In this document: piece by piece, positions 35,166 to 43,400 of the stretch
Numbering within the stretch: position 1 is the first letter of the stretch
Layout of the letters: each line of letters begins with the position of its first letter
Source: JAWPMT01 sp965267435
GTDB lineage: Bacteria > Bacteroidota > Bacteroidia > Cytophagales > Cyclobacteriaceae
Assembly: GCA_965267435.1 (NCBI GenBank)
Contig: OZ253960.1
Span: 6,944,001 to 7,008,000, forward strand
DNA length: 64,000 nucleotides
Reading direction: 5' to 3'
Program-made: the position numbers and the translations under genes
Notes under the pieces: model-generated
Seen by the model: only the letters and a program-made list of their open reading frames with translations
Told to the model about the DNA's origin: nothing
The model's database searches: none

Positions 35166-35739
35166 TGACATTATAGACCTGTCCGAAGGGAGGAAGCACA
35201 GGCCTGCTTATTACGCACGGCTGCGCAAGCTCAGCACATTCGATCACGAATGGGATGCAGCTGATTTCCTTCCCGACATTGACAGGTTGTGGTTGCTATG
35301 GTCCATCAAGGAGGCTGCCTTCAAAGCGGCGGTAAAGCTGGGATGGGACACCAGGTTCTCAGGGAAGCATTTCCCCGTAGATCAGTTGACCCGTCGGAGT
35401 GAAGGCGTGAGTAGCCGGGTGACTTCAATGGAGCACTCGCTCTTCGTGGTCTCCAGGGTAGAGCCATTGTACATCCACTCCTATGTCGAGGTTCCGGATA
35501 GGGACGTGTCCATGGAGGTGCTTTCATTGGGTGAAGCAGATTATCCCAACCAGTCGATGGCTGTGAAGCAGAAAGCGATCCTCCGACTATCAGAGCAACT
35601 AAATATTGACTCGCACAGGATCACTATCGCCAAGGATTGCCAGGAGATACCATTATTTCATTGTGATGAGCAACCAATGGACGTTGATCTTACCCTTTCT
35701 CATCATGGAAACTTTGGCGCATATGCCTTTGCCACATGA
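35152..35739 (+). CDS. 4'-phosphopantetheinyl transferase
   Basis: 195 residues from a TTG at 35152, which overlaps the ACP gene end; no ATG is available before the conserved GNDIIDLSE motif (Mg-binding Asp). The second metal/CoA motif is LLWSIKEAAFKAAVKLGW (WxxKEA-type). A C-terminal LSHHGNFGAYAFA matches the family. It transfers the phosphopantetheine arm from CoA to Ser41 of the ACP next door. The overlap with both neighbours implies coupled translation and a fixed ratio. Confidence 0.87.
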   Translation: MPLGNDIIDLSEGRKHRPAYYARLRKLSTFDHEWDAADFLPDIDRLWLLWSIKEAAFKAAVKLGWDTRFSGKHFPVDQLTRRSEGVSSRVTSMEHSLFVVSRVEPLYIHSYVEVPDRDVSMEVLSLGEADYPNQSMAVKQKAILRLSEQLNIDSHRITIAKDCQEIPLFHCDEQPMDVDLTLSHHGNFGAYAFAT

Positions 35740-36701
35740 GTAAATCGGTGTTAGTGACCGGGGCCAATGGCTTCGTGGGAAGACATCTGCTGGAAGTGGC
35801 AAAGTCTTACGGCTTTGCTGTGCACGCGGGAGTCCGCAAAAGCAGCAATACCAAATCCATCGATCATCTGGATGTGCCAATCCATCGCCTGACCTACGAG
35901 GACAGAGATCGTTTGTCCGAGGAACTCAAGGCCATCGGTCCGTTTGATTATATCATTCACAATGGAGGTGTGACTCAGGCAATTGACCTCGAAATTTACA
36001 GAAGGGGCAACGTTTCTGTGACGGAGAATCTTCTGGTCGCGGCGAAGAAGTCAGGTACTTTGATGGAACAATTTGTCTACGTCTCCAGCCTCGCTGCACG
36101 CGGCCCAAGCTACCTTGGTCAAGATGCTCCTATCTCTGACTACGGTATTAGTAAACTTGAGGCTGAGGCCAAAGTGAGGGGCAGCCGACTCGATTTTGTG
36201 ATCATTCGCCCGACGGCGGTATATGGCTCTGGTGACCACGGATTTTTGGAGCTTGTAAAAATCGTCAAGTCTCACGTATTCCTGACCCTTGGCAGCAAAC
36301 GGCAGCGGTTGACGATGATCCACGGTCACGATCTGGCGCGACTGGTGTATGACCACCTAGACAGCGTGGGTAATACAATTTATGGCTGGGATGGAAAGAT
36401 CTACAGCCAGAAAGATCTCAACGAAGCCATCAAAAAGGGTCTGGGGATAGGTTTTGTACTGCGCCTTCAGATTGGCGTACCGATTCTCAAGACGATATCC
36501 TACATCATGAATGGTATTTACAAGCTCTTGTTTCGAAAGGCGTGGCACTACAACCCAAAGAAGATGAAGGAGTTGGTCGCGCTGGATTGGTCTGTTCATG
36601 AGGGTACTGAGCCACAAGCGGGTACCTTTGTACCTCAATTTGACATCGAAAGAGGATTTCAGGAAGCCATCGATTACTACAAAGCGCATTCCTGGATCTA
36701 A
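35736..36701 (+). CDS. Extended SDR / NAD-dependent epimerase-dehydratase family
   Basis: 321 residues. Rossmann motif LVTGANGFVGRHLLEVA, then IIHNGGVTQ, VYVSSLAARGP (Ser) and YGISKLEAEAKV with the YxxxK pair; IIRPTAVYGSGD is typical of the extended SDR family. Candidates are 3-ketoacyl or ceramide reductase: in Caulobacter an epimerase-like SDR encoded with spt reduces oxidised ceramide (CerR). By context it is the best candidate for the reductive step of the long-chain base or its acylated form, but a sugar-related role is possible. It overlaps the previous gene (ATGA at 35736). Confidence 0.8.
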   Translation: MSKSVLVTGANGFVGRHLLEVAKSYGFAVHAGVRKSSNTKSIDHLDVPIHRLTYEDRDRLSEELKAIGPFDYIIHNGGVTQAIDLEIYRRGNVSVTENLLVAAKKSGTLMEQFVYVSSLAARGPSYLGQDAPISDYGISKLEAEAKVRGSRLDFVIIRPTAVYGSGDHGFLELVKIVKSHVFLTLGSKRQRLTMIHGHDLARLVYDHLDSVGNTIYGWDGKIYSQKDLNEAIKKGLGIGFVLRLQIGVPILKTISYIMNGIYKLLFRKAWHYNPKKMKELVALDWSVHEGTEPQAGTFVPQFDIERGFQEAIDYYKAHSWI

Positions 36702-36724
36702 AGTTCTCAAGAAGAATAGTCCGT

Positions 36725-38395
36725 ATGAAGATTCTCTATATGTTCATCAAGGCCTCGAAGCGTGACTCGCTCATCGCTGTGCTTTCCGGCACGCTGGCGG
36801 GGCTGTCATTGGCGGGTATGGTCTCACTCATCAACTTGGGGATTCAGACCAAACTGGAGAATTTCAGTTTCTTGGCCGGTGCTTTCGTAGCCCTCTGGCT
36901 ACTGTACGGCGTCATGGGGGTTAGCGCCTCGTTCTTCGTCTCCAAACTCAGCCAAATAGTGATCCTTGATCTTCGTATCAATCTGAGCAAGAAGATCATG
37001 AAGGCCTCTTTCCAACGGCTGGAGCACGATAAGAACCAGCTCTTTGCAATTCTCACGGATGACATCATGACAATTGCTCAAGCGGTTACCAGGTTTCCGA
37101 ACATTCTGACGAGCTTCACTATGGTCATCGGCTGTGTGGCCTACATGGCATTTATTTCGTGGGAATTGATCATTCTTTTCCTGGCCCTTTTTGGTTTGGC
37201 CTATGGTTTCTTCAAGAAACCCCTCAACAATTTCAAGTACAAGATGCGGAAGTCCCGGGATACACAAAAAGATCTCATGGGACACTTTCAGTCCCTCATA
37301 TTCGGGTTGAAAGAGCTCTTGCTCAGTGTGAAACTCCGCAAGAGCTTCGTCGAAGACACGCTCTTCCCGTCAGCTCACGACCAGAAGGAATACCAGATCT
37401 GGTCCACCATGTGGATCACAGTTTTCATCAGAGCAGCAGAGATGGTGCTGCTAATAGGCTTTGCGGGCATTTTGGTGGGTATTTCCAAGTATGAATTCGT
37501 GTCTTTTGACGTACTCGCACAATTTCTGACTCTGGCATTGTTTACACTTCCGTCATTGTCGAACATCAGTAGTTTCCTTCCATTTTTGGGTAAGATTGAT
37601 GTGGCCCTTGAGCAGATCAACAACACAGGGCTGGTCCTCAAGGAAGCAGCGATCGATCGGACGGAGGACGCCCCAGCTTTTGACGACAAGACCAAGCCCT
37701 TTCTTGAACTCAAGGACGTCACTTACACGTACTTCCACGAAGGGGAAGATAAATTCTTCGAGCTTGGGCCCATCAATCTGCAAATTGAGAAAGGTCAGAT
37801 GATCTACCTTCTCGGCGGTAACGGTAGCGGAAAGAGCACCCTTGCCAAGATTATCTGTGGTTTGTATCGCCCCGAAAATGGTGCGGTGCACATGGGCGGC
37901 ATCGAGATCAAGAAGGGTACACTGGACGCTTACCGCGAAAACTTCAATGCCATCTTTACGGATTTCTACCTCTTTGATCAGCTCGACTATTTACCCGTGG
38001 AGTCACTCAGGGAAGATGCGGCTCGCTACCTCAAACTGTTGGAGCTCGACAAGAAGGTAAAGATCGATGGAAACAAGCTGTCGACTACCAAGCTCTCGAC
38101 AGGTCAGCGCAAGCGGCTTGCTCTGCTGCTTTCCTATTTGGACGACAAGCCTTTCTATGTATTTGACGAGTGGGCCGCCAGCCAGGACCCCTATTACAAG
38201 GAGGTCTTCTACCGCACGCTGCTTCCAGAGTTGCGGGAGCGAGGCAAGACACTGCTAGTTATCACCCACGACGAGAAGTACTTCGATGGCGCAGATCGAT
38301 TTATCATGTTGCGAGACGGCAAGATGATAACTAAGGACGACAACGAGGATTTGCTCTCAATTTACAACTCCGGGATTCCTTCGGAGAAGGTCTGA
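36725..38395 (+). CDS. PvdE/SyrD-type ABC exporter (permease fused to ATPase)
   Basis: 556 residues. Six membrane helices (about 15-300; first two DSLIAVLSGTLAGLSLAGMVSL and FLAGAFVALWLLYGVMGVSAS) are followed by a nucleotide-binding domain. Walker A is LLGGNGSGKSTLAK (about 362-375), the signature is LSTGQRKRLALLL (about 457), and Walker B is FYVFDEWAASQDP. The DEWAxxQDP form marks the cyclic-peptide/siderophore-precursor exporter family. A H-loop THDEKYF follows. It acts in the inner membrane as a homodimer. Here it ends a lipid operon, so its cargo may be a lipid or acylated product rather than a peptide. Confidence 0.88.
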   Translation: MKILYMFIKASKRDSLIAVLSGTLAGLSLAGMVSLINLGIQTKLENFSFLAGAFVALWLLYGVMGVSASFFVSKLSQIVILDLRINLSKKIMKASFQRLEHDKNQLFAILTDDIMTIAQAVTRFPNILTSFTMVIGCVAYMAFISWELIILFLALFGLAYGFFKKPLNNFKYKMRKSRDTQKDLMGHFQSLIFGLKELLLSVKLRKSFVEDTLFPSAHDQKEYQIWSTMWITVFIRAAEMVLLIGFAGILVGISKYEFVSFDVLAQFLTLALFTLPSLSNISSFLPFLGKIDVALEQINNTGLVLKEAAIDRTEDAPAFDDKTKPFLELKDVTYTYFHEGEDKFFELGPINLQIEKGQMIYLLGGNGSGKSTLAKIICGLYRPENGAVHMGGIEIKKGTLDAYRENFNAIFTDFYLFDQLDYLPVESLREDAARYLKLLELDKKVKIDGNKLSTTKLSTGQRKRLALLLSYLDDKPFYVFDEWAASQDPYYKEVFYRTLLPELRERGKTLLVITHDEKYFDGADRFIMLRDGKMITKDDNEDLLSIYNSGIPSEKV

Positions 38396-38621
38396 TCGAC
38401 TCACTATGGAGTTTTAGTGGGTGGCTTGGTGGCGCACAGGCCGACGCTGCTATCCCTCCGCACACCTCCTTCCAGTCGCTCCACCTCGCGCCTGCCTGCA
38501 GTAGCCGCTACAGCGAAGGCAGGGCGGTCTCAGCCTTCCTCCGCGCGATCACCTCAAAGCCTCCGTTGGCTTCGACTTCGCCTTCCGGCCATTGACTCAG
38601 TCATTTACCTACGTTGAAATT
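38396..38621. other. GC-rich gene-free spacer
   Basis: 226 bases between convergent genes with C/T-rich and GC-rich composition. CCTGCCT and AGGCAGG (38494-38525 region) can pair around a 19-base loop, but there is no T run. No gene, terminator or promoter is supported. Confidence 0.35.
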
Positions 38622-39800
38622 TTAAGATCTCTCTGCACTGGCCTGTCTCTCCTCCACAAGCTTCACGACCGCGCCGTAGTACTCCTGGCAGATCACTTCC
38701 CACTGCTGCCTCCTGGCGTAGGCAATGCCGTTCAGGGCAAAGGCCGACCGTAGTTGGGGATTGTCGATGATCTCCAGTAGTTTATCCACGAAGGCTCTTT
38801 CATTTTTCGGCTCCACCGCAAACCCAGCTTTGCCCTCTTCCACGATGCCTTTTGGACCTCCGGCTGCCGCTACTACGGCCGGTAGTCCCGACGCCATGGC
38901 CTCTAGCACGACATTGCCAAAGGTCTCGGTGATGGATGGGAATACAAACACGTCCGAAGAAGCGTACAAAGCTGCCAGATCAGCTTTGGTCTGTTTGCCA
39001 GTGAAGATGGCGTTATTCATTTTACGCTCAAGACCCGCTCTGAATGGGCCATCTCCTGTCACGATCATCTGCACATCCTCACGCTCCTTGTCCAGGAGCT
39101 CATAAATGCGTCCCAGTGTCTTCAGTTCCTTTTCATTGACCAGCCTGCTGACGAAAAGAACGATCTTCTTGTCTTCCAGGTCCCACTTCTTTCGGGTCGC
39201 ATCATCTCGATACTGTGGCCCATAGTGGTTTTGGTTGATGCCCCGTCGGAAGAATGCAATTTGCTCTTCTTTCACGCCGATCTCCAGCAAGTATTCTTTC
39301 ATGGGTTGGCTGGGCACAAACGTCCTGTCAGGTTTCTTGTAAAACCATTGAGAAAGCCGTCTTGCCAACTTCGACATCAGCCATTCCAATGGTTTGAAGG
39401 CCCCGAAGTAGTACTCCATGTACGACTGGTAGTGAGTGTGGTAAATGCACGTGACTGGAAGGTTGTGCTGCCGTCCATAGCGAATGGCATATCGCCCCAT
39501 GAAGCTGGGAGATGTGTAATGAATGACATGAGGCTGGAAGTCCTCGAGTATCTTCGGTAATTCCTTCATCCGGCCAGGCAGCCCCACGCGGTACTCCTTG
39601 TTAAAAGGGAAAGCGAAGTACGGCAGCTGGTAGACAGGGTGTTTGAAGTTGTCTTCCTCCTTGGGTGGTAGCGCGACAATGAAGATCACCTCCACATGAT
39701 CCGGCATATTGTCTGCTAACTGATGGATGGTGTTGCTGACCCCATCAAAGTGGCGCTGAAGGACATCAGCGAAGAAGGCAATTCGTATTTTCTGATCCAT
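38622..39800 (-). CDS. Family 4 glycosyltransferase (GT-B fold)
   Basis: 392 residues. N-terminal acceptor domain starts IRIAFFADVLQRHFDGVSNTI, with HVIHYTSPSFMGRYAIRYGR and YHTHYQSYMEYYF. The C-terminal donor domain has IVLFVSRLVNEKELKTLGRIY and MIVTGDGPFRAGLE, then the E-x7-E segment SITETFGNVVLEAMASGLPAVV. The pattern is close to alpha-mannosyl or diacylglycerol glucosyltransferases (MgtA-like). Its neighbourhood with the lipid cluster could mean it glycosylates that lipid, but it is on the opposite strand. A -7 promoter box precedes it. Confidence 0.88.
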   Translation of the reverse strand: MDQKIRIAFFADVLQRHFDGVSNTIHQLADNMPDHVEVIFIVALPPKEEDNFKHPVYQLPYFAFPFNKEYRVGLPGRMKELPKILEDFQPHVIHYTSPSFMGRYAIRYGRQHNLPVTCIYHTHYQSYMEYYFGAFKPLEWLMSKLARRLSQWFYKKPDRTFVPSQPMKEYLLEIGVKEEQIAFFRRGINQNHYGPQYRDDATRKKWDLEDKKIVLFVSRLVNEKELKTLGRIYELLDKEREDVQMIVTGDGPFRAGLERKMNNAIFTGKQTKADLAALYASSDVFVFPSITETFGNVVLEAMASGLPAVVAAAGGPKGIVEEGKAGFAVEPKNERAFVDKLLEIIDNPQLRSAFALNGIAYARRQQWEVICQEYYGAVVKLVEERQASAERS

Positions 39801-39813
39801 TTGATTCGCTGTG

Positions 39814-39821
39814 CAAAGATA
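39814..39821 (-). promoter_or_regulatory. Probable -7 promoter box of the GT4 gene
   Basis: TATCTTTG on the minus strand matches TAnnTTTG and ends 13 bases before the ATG at 39800. No clear -33 element. Confidence 0.5.
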
Positions 39822-39841
39822 GAAGCTAGTAGGGTGGGCTG

Positions 39842-40372
39842 TTAGGCTTTTCGAAGCTCTTTACGCAATTCAGCCGCATAAAGATCACCTCGACCAAACC
39901 TCGATGGGCGCTGCCCAATTTTTTTGATGCTATGGAACCCCCAACTGTAGGATTCCTGATGCAGACGCTCATAAGCAATGGGATAAGGCACCCACGGATT
40001 GCTCTGGTCCATGTTGTATTCCACAAGTAGGAGAGCGCCCTCCGGCTTCAGTTCTGCAGTGATCTCCGAAATGAATCTGCATTGGTCGGAGACATAATGA
40101 AGCGAATTTGCCATGAGTATCCCGTCCAAACCCTTTGGCAGGGTAATGCTGTCAAAATCGGCCTTTTGGAATCGTACTTGCACATGCGACGGCATCTTTT
40201 TGAGGACCTGAGGGTCCTTATCAATCGCCAAAATATTGCTGCCCTCAGGGAGCAGATGGGCAAGTGCCTGCGTGAAAGTGCCATTGCCGCAGCCAAGATC
40301 TGCCCAGTGTTGCGGCATATCATCAATCGGCGAGAGGCCGGCAAGCAGATCGATGGCATCTGAAGGATTCAT
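39842..40372 (-). CDS. SAM-dependent class I methyltransferase
   Basis: 176 residues. Motif I is WADLGCGNGTFTQALAHLLP, the acidic end of strand beta2 is ILAIDKDPQVLKKM, motif for beta4 is LDGILMANSLHYVSDQ and beta5 is GALLLVEYNMDQSNPWVPYP. The short C-terminal part (SYSWGFHSIKKIGQRPSRFGRG) completes the fold. It belongs to the methyltransf_11/25 type; the substrate is unknown. It is upstream of and in the same direction as the GT4 gene, separated by 41 bases, so both could be on one transcript although the GT4 gene has its own -7 box. Confidence 0.82.
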   Translation of the reverse strand: MNPSDAIDLLAGLSPIDDMPQHWADLGCGNGTFTQALAHLLPEGSNILAIDKDPQVLKKMPSHVQVRFQKADFDSITLPKGLDGILMANSLHYVSDQCRFISEITAELKPEGALLLVEYNMDQSNPWVPYPIAYERLHQESYSWGFHSIKKIGQRPSRFGRGDLYAAELRKELRKA

Positions 40373-40475
40373 ACGAGGGAGGAATAGAAAAAGGGCGAAA
40401 ATGGTTCCGAGAAGGACAGCAAATTACTTCTACTCCACAGTTCCTTATAGGCCTCCATTTATACCCCGAAATAAC

Positions 40476-40483
40476 TATCTTCG
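40476..40483 (+). promoter_or_regulatory. Possible -7 box of the subtilase gene
   Basis: TATCTTCG differs by one base from TAnnTTTG. It ends 2 bases before the TTG at 40486, so if it is used the start at 40504 is more likely. Confidence 0.3.
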
Positions 40484-40485
40484 AT

Positions 40486-43400
40486 TTGTTAATCAGAACA
40501 ACTTTGGCCAAACCAATATCCATTATTGTCCTCTTTGGCCTGTTGACAAGCTCGGCAGTTGGCCAATCCCCAAGGAACTACATTCATATCAAGTTCGATG
40601 CATCATTTGTCGAGCGCCTGGAGGGGGCTCCAAAAGATTACACGAGCGATGGCATTGTACAGCTGGGACTAGCGGAATTGGATTCTCTCAGTCGCCTGAT
40701 TGGCGTGAGATACATTGAGCGCCTCATCCCTTATTCGCCAAAGTACGAGCAACGGCATCGCGCACACGGATTGCATTTATGGTACCGCTTTGAAGTGGAT
40801 AGGTACTACGCGCCGCACTACATGCCGATGCAGTATGCGGATATGTTTCGCGCCTGTGAGGTGATCACCGAATCGGAGCAGCCCCTGCCTACTTCGATTA
40901 TTGATGGGTACTCATCTTCATCAGTGTCTCCGAGACAGGTGAGCATAAACGCTGGGGCGGATACTGATCCACTGTTTGATCAGCAGTGGCATTACAATAA
41001 TACAGGTCAAACGGGTGGCGCTGTGGATGCTGATATTGACCTGTTGGAGGCATGGGAATTATCGCGGGGAAGCGAGGATGTCGTTGTAGCCGTTTTAGAT
41101 CAGGGTATTGATTTTGACCATGAGGATCTCGCAAAAAACATATGGAGGAACATGGCAGAAATCAATGGCCAGGAGGGTGTCGATGATGATGGCAATGGTT
41201 ACGTAGATGATTTCCATGGTTATGGTTTTTACGATGACGGCGCGGTTCAGCCGGGTACGCACGGTACCCACGTAGCGGGGGTCATCGCGGCCGTCTCAGA
41301 AAACGGATTGGGGGTAGCCGGCATTGCTGGCGGTGAGGGTGCGGTGCCAGGCGTGAGTTTGATGTCATGTATGATATTCGGTCCCGGCGATGATTCCGGT
41401 GCAGCGGGCATAGAGGCAGCTTTCGTTTACGCTGCAGACAATGGTGCTGTCATCGCGCAGAACAGTTGGGGGTATGATCAGCCCTATCAATTCTCACAAT
41501 CGCTGCTGGATGCTATTGATTATTTTGTCGCGAATGCCGGCTATGACGAAAATGGCAATATAGATGGGCCAGTACAGGGAGGTATTGTGGTTTTCTCCGC
41601 AGGTAATAGTGCGAGCTCGGAACCATATTATCCTGCCGCTTACCCTTCTGTGATAGCAGTTGCGTCCACTGACGACGAAGATCGCAAGTCGGGATTCTCA
41701 AACTACAGTACCGCTGTTGACATTTCAGCGCCAGGTTCTGCGGTTTTGAGTACAGTATTAGATGACGAGTATGACTTCCTCTCAGGGACTTCCATGGCCG
41801 CTCCACATGTTTCTGGCGTCGCCGGGTTGGTCATCTCCGATTTCAGCGGAACGAATCTAACCGCCCCAGAGGTCTGGTCCAGACTCCTTGTAAGTGCAGA
41901 TGAGATCGACAGTCTCAACGAATCCTACGCTGGCGAATTAGGAGCCGGGCGCCTGAATGCCCACCAGGCCTTGGCAACGGCAGACCTCTTGCCCCCGGTG
42001 CTTGACGATACTTTTAGGGTGGTATTTGCGGAGCATGGCGGACACAACGTCTACGATGTCAACGCGACCAGTGGACTCTCGGAGACAGCCGACGAGGAGA
42101 TGAGTTATCACATAGGCGGCGATGATGCGGGTTCCTTCCAAGTCGAGTCTTCTACCGGTCTGCTATCGTTTTTGTCACTACCGGACTTCGAGGATCCAGA
42201 TGATCTGGATGCTGACAACACTTACAAACTATCAGTCATTGCTTCTAACCAGTTCACCAGCAAATCGCAGCAGGTGATCATTGAAGTTTCAGATGTTGAG
42301 GAGAGCATCACTTACTCGAACCCCTCAACCATCGATCAGGCAGTCTTTGAGAGTGATTTTGAGTTCGCAGACCTCCTGGGACTGACGTTTAGCTTCGACG
42401 GATGGAATCTGTTCGTGGTGGCAGGATCGGAAGTGCAACAATACGAACTCATTGCACCCTTTGATTTGAATGAGGGATACACTTTGGAGGCGTCTTTCGA
42501 TGAGTACGAAGGATCTGAGGCGTATTTGGACCTTGCTTTTGGTCCAGATGGGAGGCGGTTCTTCGTCCTTCTGGATGACGATGGAGAAGGCCGCTTGCTT
42601 CAATATACGCTCGAGGAGCCATATGATCTGACGGGGGAATCCGCGTACGATGGGCAATGGCAGCTCAGTTTTTCACCGAAGGGATTGCGCGTAAGTCCTG
42701 ATGGGTTGCGATTCTATTTCATTACCGAGGACGGATATGTGGCCCAGTATACGACTGAGGTGGCGTATGATATTCAAGGTGGTCTGGTTACTGAGGGGGT
42801 CAGTTCATTGCAAGTAGAAGGAATGGTGGATCTGGAGTTCAGTATAAACGGTCACCAGCTCTATCTGGTCTCCGAAGGTGGTCGTATTGGACAATATGCT
42901 TTGGGGCTACCTTTTGATGTTTTGTCCTCCATTTCGGAAGTGAATGCCCTTGTGCTACCTGATACTTTGGGAGCCCTTTCAGCTATTGCAATAGATCCTT
43001 CCATCTCCAAAATACATTTGGGGACTGGAGGCGGTAGAGTCATTCAATTCAGCTTGCCTTTCTTGGGTTTCACTGAGCACAGTGAAAACAGAGGCGGAGT
43101 CGATGGATCGGTCCAGTTAGGAGTACGAGGAACGGAATTCGTGGAAGCCAACGAATGGGGCGACTCCTTTGTAACCGCAAATCTGGGATCAGGTTTATCA
43201 CCGCTCTTTGTGCTGCAGGGGGGCAACAAAGCGAGGTTAACGTTCATGGGAGAAGCTGACCTGCACGGCGAAGAAGACAGCATTGATAGCTTGATTTTTT
43301 CATTGTCTTCATCGGCCTTCAATCCAAATTCAGCGGATGTGGTTGGTAGCCAGGACCTCGAAACACCGATTCCTGTCACCTTTCGTGACGGTCCATCATT

